The translations under genes were made by a program, and so were the position numbers. Of a DNA stretch of 64,000 bases, positions 26,482 through 34,414 are shown piece by piece. Numbering within the stretch: the first letter of the stretch is position 1; each line of letters begins with the position of its first letter. The notes below the pieces were generated by a model that did not search any database, was not told the origin of the DNA, and saw only the letters and a program-made list of their open reading frames with translations. The stretch is taken from contig NC_012796.1 in NCBI RefSeq assembly GCF_000010665.1, forward strand, positions 4,550,001 to 4,614,000, given 5' to 3'. The stretch comes from Solidesulfovibrio magneticus RS-1 (GTDB taxonomy: Bacteria; Desulfobacterota; Desulfovibrionia; Desulfovibrionales; Desulfovibrionaceae).

Positions 26482-27263
26482 ACGCCCCCAAACCGCATTG
26501 GAAAACCTGCTGCGGCGTGGAGCTGTACAAGGTCGAATACCGCATCAAGGAATGGCTGTACAAGCGCCTGGGCATCGCGCTGCCCAAACTGCGCGAACAG
26601 CAATCCTACTGGGCCTATCGCGGCCAAGCCTATCGCGACGAGATCCTGGCCTCGGGCTACCTGGACCGCGAAGTGTTCTTTCAGGATCTCATCCTCCAAG
26701 AGCTGGAGGCCGTCCCCTTTGCCTCGGCCTTCGAAGCCGGCTGCGGCTTTGGCTGGAACGTAAAGCGCGTCAAGGAGCGCCATCCCCAGGCCTTGATCGG
26801 CGGGCTGGATTTCAGCCTGCCCCAACTGCGCAACATGCAGGGCTACAAGCCCGACGTGCCCATCGCCGCCGCCCAGGCCGACGCTTGCCGCATGCCCTTG
26901 CGCGACGGCGCGTTTGACGTCGGCTTCAGCCTGGGCGTGTTTATGAACATCCACCCCAGCAAGATCATGGACGCCCTGGCCGAGATGGCTCGCGTGTGCC
27001 GCAAGCGCATCATCCATGTGGAATGGTGCGCCAGCCACGCCACCCGGGAATTGGTGGAAAAACGCGCCTTCAAGACCAACATCGTCTCCCACGACTACGA
27101 CGCCCTCTACGCCCGCCTGGGCCTCAAGCCCGCCAAGGTGCTCACCCACCTGGATTTCGGCGAGGCCTTTCGCCGGCACGAACGTGAGGCCGCAGGCCGT
27201 CTGGACCGCTGGGAAGGCTTTGAAGGCCCGGACAAATACACCCTTTACGTCTTCGATCGCTAA
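26478..27263 (+). CDS. Class I SAM-dependent methyltransferase
   Basis: A 261-residue protein with a class I methyltransferase core: FEAGCGFGWNVKRVKE (motif I) near residues 80-95, then GGLDFSLPQLRNM and AQADACRMPLRDGAFDVGFSLG (motifs II to IV). The first 70 residues include two adjacent Cys (KTCCGVE) and an aromatic helical segment. GTG start at 26478 overlaps the preceding radical SAM stop. The gene closes the block of modifying enzymes before the nonulosonic acid synthase, so a sugar O- or N-methylation or methylation of a radical SAM product is plausible. It is distinct from the methyltransferase domains in the large fusion proteins. Confidence 0.83.
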   Translation: MNAPKPHWKTCCGVELYKVEYRIKEWLYKRLGIALPKLREQQSYWAYRGQAYRDEILASGYLDREVFFQDLILQELEAVPFASAFEAGCGFGWNVKRVKERHPQALIGGLDFSLPQLRNMQGYKPDVPIAAAQADACRMPLRDGAFDVGFSLGVFMNIHPSKIMDALAEMARVCRKRIIHVEWCASHATRELVEKRAFKTNIVSHDYDALYARLGLKPAKVLTHLDFGEAFRRHEREAAGRLDRWEGFEGPDKYTLYVFDR

Positions 27264-27281
27264 CCCAGGGAGCACCCGACC

Positions 27282-28280
27282 ATGGACCTGCGCACACGCC
27301 AACGCACCGGCCTGCCCCTGCTGGTGGCGGAAGTGGGATTCAATCACGAAGGCGACCGCGAAACCGCCGCCGCCCTCATCCACGCCGCCGCCCAGGCCGG
27401 GGCCCAGGCCGTCAAGTTCCAGACCTTCCGCGCCGACGACTTGGCCTTGCCCCAGGCGCCGCATTTCGAGCTCATCCGCCAAGGCGAGATGTCCCGGGAG
27501 GACGTCCGGTTCCTGGCGGACCAGGCCCGCGAGGCCGGCATCGCCTTTTTCTCCACCCCCTTTAGCGTGCAGGCCGTGGAGATGTTGGAAGAGGCGGACG
27601 CGCCGGCCTACAAGATCGCCTCCATGGATCTGGCCACGCCCTATTTGCTGGACGCCGTGGCCGCCACGGGAAAGCCGGTGATCCTCTCCACCGGCATGGC
27701 CACCCTGCCGGAAATCGCCGCCGCCGTGGAGCGTCTGCGGCGCCAGGGGGCGGGGGATCTGGGCCTGCTGCATTGCCTGTCCCTGTATCCGGCCCGGGCC
27801 GAGGATTGCCATCTCCAGGTCATGGCGCTGTTGCGGCGGGAATTCGGCTTGCCCACGGGCTGGTCCGACCATTTTCCCGGCGTGGGCGCCTGCCTGGCGG
27901 CCTTCGGGGCGGGAGCCGAGATCATCGAGACCCACTTCACCCTGGACGTCGCCACGCCCGGCGGGGACCACGCCCACTCCGCCGATCCGGCCATGCTGCG
28001 CGGCTTGGTGGAGACCATGGCCCTGCACGCGGCCATGCTGGCCCCGGCCGAGGACTTCTTTGACCGGCGGCCCGACCGGGAGTTCGCTCCCCTGTATCGC
28101 CGGGGCCTGTACGCCGCCCGTGATCTCGCGCCAGGACAGACGCTGACCATGGCCGATCTGCGCTTTTGTCGGCCCCAAAGCGCCATGACGCCCGAAGATC
28201 TTAACGCCGCGCTGGGACGAAAGCTCGCCCGGGCGGTGCCGGCCATGACGGCCCTGACCCCCGAGGATCTGGCGGAGTAG
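27282..28280 (+). CDS. pseI: Nonulosonic acid synthase (NeuB/PseI/SpsE family)
   Basis: A 332-residue enzyme that condenses a 6-deoxy N-acylated hexose with phosphoenolpyruvate to make a nine-carbon acidic sugar. The NeuB barrel shows AEVGFNHEGD near 15-24, AVKFQTF, KIASMDL, CLSLYPA and WSDHFPGVGA. The final 60 residues form a short SAF (antifreeze-like) domain (RRGLYAARDLAPGQTLTMADLRF). The usual Glu-Lys-His motif reads Glu-Thr-His (IIETHFTLD), keeping the metal-binding His. The length is typical (330-350). With pseB, pseC, pseG- and pseH-like genes present, pseudaminic acid synthase is the best reading; legionaminic acid synthase is the alternative. It has its own ribosome-binding site (AGGGAG). 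Confidence 0.85.
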   Translation: MDLRTRQRTGLPLLVAEVGFNHEGDRETAAALIHAAAQAGAQAVKFQTFRADDLALPQAPHFELIRQGEMSREDVRFLADQAREAGIAFFSTPFSVQAVEMLEEADAPAYKIASMDLATPYLLDAVAATGKPVILSTGMATLPEIAAAVERLRRQGAGDLGLLHCLSLYPARAEDCHLQVMALLRREFGLPTGWSDHFPGVGACLAAFGAGAEIIETHFTLDVATPGGDHAHSADPAMLRGLVETMALHAAMLAPAEDFFDRRPDREFAPLYRRGLYAARDLAPGQTLTMADLRFCRPQSAMTPEDLNAALGRKLARAVPAMTALTPEDLAE

Positions 28281-28283
28281 GCC

Positions 28284-28964
28284 ATGCAGACCCTGGTGGT
28301 GATCCAGGCCCGTCTGGCTTCCACCCGTCTGCCAGGCAAGGCGCTGCTGCCCCTGGCCGGGACGCCCATGCTGGTTTTTTTGCTGGAACGATTGCGCGGC
28401 CTGCCGGGCCGGCTCTGTCTGGCCACCACCTGTCGTCCGGAGGATCTGGCCCTGGCGTCCCTGGCCCGCGATTTGGGCGTGGAGGCCGTGCAAGGCGAGG
28501 AAGACGACGTCCTGGCCCGATTCCTGCAATGCCTGGACCGCTTCCCCGCCCAAGCCGTGGCGCGGGTGACGGCCGACAATCCCCTGACCTGCCCCGAACT
28601 GGTGGAGGCCGCCCTCCGGCTGGTCCTGGACGGGGCCGAACATGCCGGCCTTCCCCGGGACTGCCCGGTGGGCCTGGGGGCAGACGCCTTTTGTGCCCAG
28701 GCCTTGCGCCGCATGGCCCTGCAGGCCAGCTCCCCCGACGAGCGCGAACACATCAATCTGCACGCCCTGCGCCATCCTTCGCAATACCGGACTCTGCGGC
28801 CAACCCTGCCCCCTGCGGCGCGCCGGCCCGACGTCCGTCTTACCGTGGACACTCCCGAGGATTTGGATCGGGTGCGGCGATTGGTGGCGCATTGCCCCGC
28901 CGGCACGCCGCCCCTTGGCCCCGAAGAGCTGGTCGCCGCCCATGATCAATGCTTTCCGGGCTGA
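28284..28964 (+). CDS. SpsF-type cytidylyltransferase
   Basis: A 226-residue nucleotidyltransferase of the SpsF/KdsB-like group: IQARLASTRLPGKALLPLAGTPM at the N-terminus, VQGEEDDVLARFLQCLD near 70, RVTADNPLTCPEL near 95, and a terminal DTPEDLDRVRRLV. In Bacillus sps and many nonulosonic acid loci this gene sits between the synthase and the hydrolase and is taken to activate the acid sugar with CMP, in place of NeuA/PseF. The same order is found here. It starts 4 nt after pseI and overlaps the next gene by 23 nt. It is a distant paralogue of the gene at 34415-35260. Confidence 0.83.
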   Translation: MQTLVVIQARLASTRLPGKALLPLAGTPMLVFLLERLRGLPGRLCLATTCRPEDLALASLARDLGVEAVQGEEDDVLARFLQCLDRFPAQAVARVTADNPLTCPELVEAALRLVLDGAEHAGLPRDCPVGLGADAFCAQALRRMALQASSPDEREHINLHALRHPSQYRTLRPTLPPAARRPDVRLTVDTPEDLDRVRRLVAHCPAGTPPLGPEELVAAHDQCFPG

Positions 28965-29907
28965 CATCCCCCGCCTGGGCCGGGTGCTCTTTCGGGTGGA
29001 CGCCGGCAAGGTGGCCGGGCTTTCCTTCGGGCATCTGGAACGCTGCGCCGTGTTGTCCCGCCAGCTGCTGCGCGCCGGGGCGGCGGCGACGACGTTTCTC
29101 ATGCGTCCCCTGCCCGACGGCCTCGCCCGGGCCCGGGCCCTGGGCCTGGAGGTGGCCCTGCCGGAGCTATGGCTTAAGGCCCTGGCCGACGGGGACGTGC
29201 TCATCGTCGATCTGCCCTTCCCGCCCGAGGACCAGGTGATACGGGCGGCCCGCCAGGCCGGCGCCTATCTGGCGCTGTTGGACGACACGGGACGCGACTT
29301 GCTCCCTTGCGATCTGGTGCTCAATTCTTCCGTGCTGGCCGAGCCATCGATGTATCCCAGGGCGAAAAAGACGCTGTTGGGACCGGCCTATTGCATCCTG
29401 GAGGAGCGTTACGCCGCCGCCCGGCATCATGGCTCCGGCGATGCAGGCCTCCCCGTCGTGCTGTTGACGCTCGGCGGTTCCGATCCCACGGGCCTGACCG
29501 TCCGGGTGCTGCGGGCCTTGGGAGCGCTTGGCGGCGCAGCGCCCGCCTGCCGGCTGCAGGTGGTCCTTGGCCCTGGCTTCGGGGAAGCCTCGGCAGTGGA
29601 GCAGGCCAGGGAAAAATTATCCTTGGCCTCACAATTGCATGTATCTCCGGCAGATATGTTGCCCCTGTTCACGGGATGCGACCTGGCGGTCTGCGCCGGC
29701 GGGCGCACCTTGTATGAACTGCGCGCCCTGGGAACCCCGACCCTGGCCCTGGCCAGCGCCCCCCACGAGGCCCGGCAAATTGACGCCTTCTTGCGGCTCG
29801 GGCTGTTGCAGTGCGGCGTGACAAGCTGGTCAGAGGATGCATTTTTACATAAATTGCGGTTGATGCTTTCAAGGCAGACCCGGCGGCCAACAGGCGAGGA
29901 CACATGA
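28942..29907 (+). CDS. pseG: UDP-sugar hydrolase of nonulosonic acid biosynthesis (PseG/SpsG family)
   Basis: A 321-residue GT-B-fold hydrolase that removes UDP from UDP-2,4-diacetamido-2,4,6-trideoxy-altropyranose before the synthase step. The N-terminal strand (LFRVDAGKVAGLSFGHLERC) keeps the Gly-His expected to be the catalytic His of PseG. The C-terminal half has LTLGGSDPTGLTVRVL and CAGGRTLYELRALGTP, the nucleotide-binding loops of the family. Start ATG 28942 lies inside the cytidylyltransferase gene (23-nt overlap), and its stop overlaps the following acetyltransferase (ATGA). Confidence 0.86.
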   Translation: MINAFRADIPRLGRVLFRVDAGKVAGLSFGHLERCAVLSRQLLRAGAAATTFLMRPLPDGLARARALGLEVALPELWLKALADGDVLIVDLPFPPEDQVIRAARQAGAYLALLDDTGRDLLPCDLVLNSSVLAEPSMYPRAKKTLLGPAYCILEERYAAARHHGSGDAGLPVVLLTLGGSDPTGLTVRVLRALGALGGAAPACRLQVVLGPGFGEASAVEQAREKLSLASQLHVSPADMLPLFTGCDLAVCAGGRTLYELRALGTPTLALASAPHEARQIDAFLRLGLLQCGVTSWSEDAFLHKLRLMLSRQTRRPTGEDT

Positions 29908-30482
29908 CACAGACCCTGTGCTTTCTGGAAGGGGCCCGATTGCGGCTGCGGCCAGTGCTTGAGGAAGACTACACCGACGAGTATCTCCGCTGGCTCAACG
30001 ATCCCGAGGTCAATCGCTGGTCCCAGCGACGCGCCTTTCCCTCGGACAGGGAGCAGATGCGACAGTACGCCCAGGCCCTGGCGGCCAGGCCGGGGCAAGG
30101 CTTTGTCCTGGCCATGATCAACAAGGCCGACGGGGTCCACATCGGCAATATTTCCCTGGTGAACATCCAGTTGGTGCATCGCTGCGCGGAGATCGCCATC
30201 CTCATCGGCCGCGACGAGCACCGGGGACAGGGGCTGGGGGGCGAGGCCGTCCATCTGCTGGCCGGACACGCTTTCGCCGCCATGAACATGCATCGCGTCT
30301 TCGCCGGCACCTTCAATCCCGCCTTCGCGCGCTGCGTGGAAAAAATCGGCTGGAAGCGCGAGGGCGTCTTTCGGGAGCGCATCTGGAGCCATGGCCGTTA
30401 TCACGATCAGATCTGGCTGGCCCAGCTGCGCAGCGAACATGCGCCCATCGCGGCGCTGGAACGCCAGGAGGGCTATGCGTAA
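29904..30482 (+). CDS. pseH: GNAT acetyltransferase (PseH-like)
   Basis: A 192-residue RimJ/RimL-like GNAT protein: GARLRLRPVLEEDYTDEYLRWLNDPEV at the start, then AILIGRDEHRGQGLGGEAVHLLAGHAF with the acetyl-CoA loop, and VEKIGWKREGVFRERIWSHGRYHDQIWLA at the C-terminus. PseH is of this type and length (about 180) and acetylates the 4-amino group made by PseC. It overlaps pseG by 4 nt, completing a pseI-cytidylyltransferase-pseG-pseH operon end. SpsD in Bacillus is an equivalent. Because a second GNAT lies in the same region, which enzyme serves which pathway is inferred from neighbours. Confidence 0.8.
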   Translation: MTQTLCFLEGARLRLRPVLEEDYTDEYLRWLNDPEVNRWSQRRAFPSDREQMRQYAQALAARPGQGFVLAMINKADGVHIGNISLVNIQLVHRCAEIAILIGRDEHRGQGLGGEAVHLLAGHAFAAMNMHRVFAGTFNPAFARCVEKIGWKREGVFRERIWSHGRYHDQIWLAQLRSEHAPIAALERQEGYA

Positions 30483-30730
30483 TGGCCCAAGGGCTCTATC
30501 CTCTGGCTGCCTGGATCAGCCCACTGACCGACCTGCCCAGAGGCCCTTCGAGACACGCTGTGGGCCGCGCGGCGCCTTCATACCGCCACCGACACCGATG
30601 AGGCTTCCGTTCCCGGTTCCTGGCTCGGCCGCATCAACCGAACTGTAACGCCCCAAACACGATTCCAGATTTCTTGCAAGAGATCCCAACGACCAGCCTG
30701 AACCCCGGATCATCACACGAGGAAGACGCC

Positions 30731-32251
30731 ATGCAATACTTCGATCAATATCCTGTCTACAGGCAATGGCCTCTTGGCTCCAGGCGCATGCACCTTGCCG
30801 GCGAGCCTCTCGTCGACCACGACACCCCGGTGGTTCACTTCGGCAGCTGTTTTGGAGAAAATATACAGCTTTTTCTGGACATGTACCATTTCAATCTCCT
30901 TGAGACCCAGGCTGGCTACAAGTATTCGTGTCATTCCATCTTGCGAGAAGTGCGCAACGCCTTCGAAGGCCGCCTCACCAAACTGGACCAAATCTACCCC
31001 GGGATAAAGGGGTACACGGATCTCAACCATCACCGGATCTTCGACCAGGACCAGGAACAGTGCCAGCGTAAAATCAATGCCATCGAGCGCAATGTTCAGA
31101 CCGCCTTGTCGCAAGCCGAAGTCGTCATCCTGACTCCCAGTGTCAATGAAGTCTGGTTCAACCGCCGTACCCAGGATTATATCCTGCATCCCTATCCCGG
31201 CGCCCTCGGCGCTGATGACGATTTGCACGTCCATTCCATGACGACTCACGAGAACCTGGTCCAGCTCGAACAGACCCGAGAGATTCTCCTTCAGTACAAT
31301 CCCAACATGCAGATCATCATCGGCGTCTGTCCCATATCCCTTCGCCTCACCTATCAGGAGATGGACGCCGTTCAGGGCAACAACATCTCGAAGTTCACCA
31401 TCTATGCGGCGGTGAACGAATTTTGCCAGGCACATGCCAACGTCCATTATTTTCCCGGCTTCGACATCGTTTTTTCCGAACTGGCGGGAAAGGGACATTA
31501 CCGGGAAGACAATCGGCACCTCACCCAACCGGCCGTACGCCATTACCTGCGCCGGTTTGGCTCCATGTTCTTTTCGCCGCGCGCCCGTCGCATCGCCGCC
31601 CTGCTCGAGCAGTACGCCGCCAGCCCTGAGCGGGAGCGCTGGACCTGCCTAGAGAACCTCGCGGACCTGGGCTACGACCCGGACCTGATCGCCATCAAAG
31701 CGGCCAACACCCACCTTCTTGCCGGGCAAACCAAAGAGGCCTTCGACCGCTTGTGTCGAGTTTCCGTCATCCCGGAATCCCCGGCCCTGGGGCTCAACCT
31801 TGGCCTGCTGCTGTTGGACCTCGGACTGCCCTCCAAGGCCGCCCCGTTCCTGAAGCGGTCCGTGGATCTCCTCGGGGACCTGCCCGGGTTGGCCTTCGGC
31901 ATGGCCGACCGCGCCCACCGCAAGTCCCTGGGAGACAACCACATGCGGGAGTGCGGCAATACCAGCGACCAGCGTCTTGGAGCCCTTGGACGGATGCTGA
32001 AACTGGCCACGGCGGCGTTGGAGACGCTTCCCGTCGGGCTGAAACCCGGCCTGCGGTCCCTGCAGTTCATGGACATCCTGGACCGTACGCTGTTTCCCGT
32101 CGGCATGTCCCAGCCCGGCGCGGCCAGCGAGTCCCCTCCCAGGGTTGCGGCTCATCCGGCGCTTTTCAGCCACGCTCCGGAAACTGCGGCTTTCGACCAT
32201 TGCGGCGACCTTCCCGCCGCGTTGGGCGCTCTTGCGCGGCAAGAGGGCTGA
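30731..32251 (+). CDS. GSCFA-domain protein
   Basis: A 506-residue protein whose N-terminal 300 residues form a GSCFA domain, named for the motif seen here as HFGSCFGENIQLFLD near residues 33-47. The TPSVNEVWFNRR and NRHLTQPAVRHYL blocks are also of this SGNH-hydrolase-like family, which is found in polysaccharide loci and may remove or transfer O-acyl groups. The C-terminal 200 residues are helical, TPR-like, with no catalytic motif. I chose ATG 30731 because AGGAAG precedes it. The 248 bp before it hold no other gene. It may tailor the glycan built by the neighbouring enzymes; a substrate cannot be given. Confidence 0.8.
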   Translation: MQYFDQYPVYRQWPLGSRRMHLAGEPLVDHDTPVVHFGSCFGENIQLFLDMYHFNLLETQAGYKYSCHSILREVRNAFEGRLTKLDQIYPGIKGYTDLNHHRIFDQDQEQCQRKINAIERNVQTALSQAEVVILTPSVNEVWFNRRTQDYILHPYPGALGADDDLHVHSMTTHENLVQLEQTREILLQYNPNMQIIIGVCPISLRLTYQEMDAVQGNNISKFTIYAAVNEFCQAHANVHYFPGFDIVFSELAGKGHYREDNRHLTQPAVRHYLRRFGSMFFSPRARRIAALLEQYAASPERERWTCLENLADLGYDPDLIAIKAANTHLLAGQTKEAFDRLCRVSVIPESPALGLNLGLLLLDLGLPSKAAPFLKRSVDLLGDLPGLAFGMADRAHRKSLGDNHMRECGNTSDQRLGALGRMLKLATAALETLPVGLKPGLRSLQFMDILDRTLFPVGMSQPGAASESPPRVAAHPALFSHAPETAAFDHCGDLPAALGALARQEG

Positions 32252-32370
32252 CAAGCCCGCCCCCTCCCGGACAACGAGGCGCATCAAGCAAGCCTCGCAG
32301 GCAGCCGGATAGGACGGTGTGTTAACCAGGCAAATCCGCGTCTGGATCGGGCGAACCTCCGGAGTTAATC

Positions 32371-34371
32371 ATGTCAGATACGAAAATACCGCAACAAGCC
32401 ACGGAAATATCCGAACTGCGACACCAAGTACAACCCATTTTGCGACATCTGCCTTCTATAAAGTATCAGCCGCGTGACAATGGAGAACTTGATTACTACG
32501 GAGCCAGATCCTGCATTTCAGACCTGCTTGGCTTGCCAAAGCCGTTGTTTGGTCGGGCGACATGGCTGCACGGATGGGGGTGGTTTGAACCCAATGAGCC
32601 TGAACAACTCGCCGAGGCGCAGTATAAAGACGTCAACAATCTCGTTCGTTCCAAAGCTCACGAAGCCTTTTTGAAAGCCCATGGCTACGCCAAGGCCATC
32701 GCCGTGGGCGTTCCTTTCCTCTATCCCGACACTGTCGAAGTTCCCAGGATTCCGGACAGCCTCCTTGTGTTTCCGATGCACACCACACAATGTACAGACC
32801 TTGCCTTTCACGAGGAAACGCATCCCTACATTGAATATATCAAACAAATTCGCGACCAATTCTCTCTGGTCGTCGTCTGTATCGGCTGCGAGGACGTCCG
32901 CCGCGGCAACTGGATCACCGCTGTTGAAAAGGCCGGCATCCCCTGGATCACCGGCGCCTGGACCTATGACAGGCATGCGCTGGTGCGGGTGCAGTCGCTT
33001 ATGCGCCAGTTCGAGTTCGCAACGACCAACTCTTCGGGTTCGCATCTCGCCTATGCGGCCTACTGCGGATGCAAGGTATCCTTCGACGGCCCCAAGAACG
33101 ATCTCACACTGGTGGAGGTAGACACCCACCCCTTCTACAGGAACCATCCCAAGGTCGCCCGGCAGATGAAAAAACGTGACTTCAACGCGGAGTTCAAGGA
33201 AGCGTTCCCCTTTTTCTACGTGCCCCCTCGGGAGGCGACCGCGCGGGTCGACTGGGCTTTCCAGGCTCTTGGCGGAAACAACAAAAAACAGCCCGAGGAA
33301 ATCGCCGAGCTGTTCGAATGGAAATTGCGCAAGCTGCCGTCCGGCCGTTGGGCGCCCATCAATCCCCACGACGTCCTGACCAACGAGGAACTGTTCGCCA
33401 AGGCCATGGCCAAATCCCTGGTGGGCCAGCACGACGCGGCCTTCAAATTGACCAATATCCTGAAACACCGCCATGCGCGCCTCAGGAACCTGGAAATTCT
33501 CCGTGCTCGGTACTTTCTGAGCATCAACAACGCCCATGCTGCGCAAGAAGCCCTCAAGGAAGAATTAACGCATTTTCCAAACAATACAGAGGCGCTGAGC
33601 ATGGTTGAGAAACTTGGGGGAAAGTTGCTCACGCAACCGCCCGACGCCAGTGGTGATGCCTTCCTCTTTCCCCAGCTTTTGCCCAAGTTTGCCGATCGGT
33701 ATCTGGTGCGCAAGGGCATCCTGGATCGCCTCAACCAGGCCATTCCCCTTTTTCGCGGCGCCCTGCTCGACGTCGGCTGCGGCCAGATGCCCTACCGGGA
33801 GCATATCCTGGCCCAAAATCCGCAAATCACGCGCTACATCGGCCTTGATTTCGCCACGGGCAAATACGCCGACCGCCGCCAGCCCGACCTAGCCTGGGAC
33901 GGCGTCTCCATCCCCCTGCCCGACGGCGGCGCGGATTGCGCCATGGCCACCGAGGTCCTGGAGCATTGTCCCGATCCCGCATCCGTGCTCCGGGAGATCC
34001 GGCGCGTGCTGGTCCCGGGGGGAACCCTGTTTTTCACCACGCCCTTTTTGTGGCCCATTCACGACGCGCCCCATGACCATTACCGCTACACGCCCTATGC
34101 CCTCCGGCGTCTGCTTGAGGAAGCCGAATTCACGGACGTGCGCGTCGAGGCCTTGGGGGGGTGGAACGCCTCCCTGGCCCAGATGCTTGGCCTGTGGCTG
34201 CGCCGGGCCCCCATGGACCCCGAAAGCCGTGACCGGCTGACCAGGGACCTGCATCCTTTTTTCACCGAACTGGTCCGCACTGACGTCATTCCCACGGATT
34301 TTTCCAAAAATCCCATGATTACAGGCCTATCCGGCACGGCCAGGGCCGCCGGCCCCCAGGCCCAGGCCTAG
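32371..34371 (+). CDS. Glycan-biosynthesis protein with C-terminal SAM methyltransferase
   Basis: A 666-residue two-part protein. Residues 1-390 have no family I can name with confidence. They contain conserved-looking blocks (WLHGWGWF, LLVFPMHTTQC, TTNSSGSHLAYAAYCGCKVSF) that suggest a capsule-type GT-B domain. Residues about 345-410 are TPR-like helices. Residues about 420-660 are a class I methyltransferase (LLDVGCGQMPYREHIL, ATEVLEHCPDP, GGTLFFTTPFLWPIHD). This last part is a clear duplicate of the first domain of the 1235-residue protein at 13763-17470, on the opposite strand; a 130-bp stretch I aligned by eye is about 83% identical at DNA level. A ribosome-binding site (CCGGAG) precedes the ATG. 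Confidence 0.78.
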   Translation: MSDTKIPQQATEISELRHQVQPILRHLPSIKYQPRDNGELDYYGARSCISDLLGLPKPLFGRATWLHGWGWFEPNEPEQLAEAQYKDVNNLVRSKAHEAFLKAHGYAKAIAVGVPFLYPDTVEVPRIPDSLLVFPMHTTQCTDLAFHEETHPYIEYIKQIRDQFSLVVVCIGCEDVRRGNWITAVEKAGIPWITGAWTYDRHALVRVQSLMRQFEFATTNSSGSHLAYAAYCGCKVSFDGPKNDLTLVEVDTHPFYRNHPKVARQMKKRDFNAEFKEAFPFFYVPPREATARVDWAFQALGGNNKKQPEEIAELFEWKLRKLPSGRWAPINPHDVLTNEELFAKAMAKSLVGQHDAAFKLTNILKHRHARLRNLEILRARYFLSINNAHAAQEALKEELTHFPNNTEALSMVEKLGGKLLTQPPDASGDAFLFPQLLPKFADRYLVRKGILDRLNQAIPLFRGALLDVGCGQMPYREHILAQNPQITRYIGLDFATGKYADRRQPDLAWDGVSIPLPDGGADCAMATEVLEHCPDPASVLREIRRVLVPGGTLFFTTPFLWPIHDAPHDHYRYTPYALRRLLEEAEFTDVRVEALGGWNASLAQMLGLWLRRAPMDPESRDRLTRDLHPFFTELVRTDVIPTDFSKNPMITGLSGTARAAGPQAQA

Positions 34372-34414
34372 CCCATTTCATGCAACAGACCCGATGTGAA
34401 GGAGGCCCCCTTCC

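Noticed and set aside
26451-29204. 917-codon minus-strand open frame
   Set aside because: It spans five recognised plus-strand genes and shows only Gly/Gln/His-rich sequence, typical of an antisense shadow.
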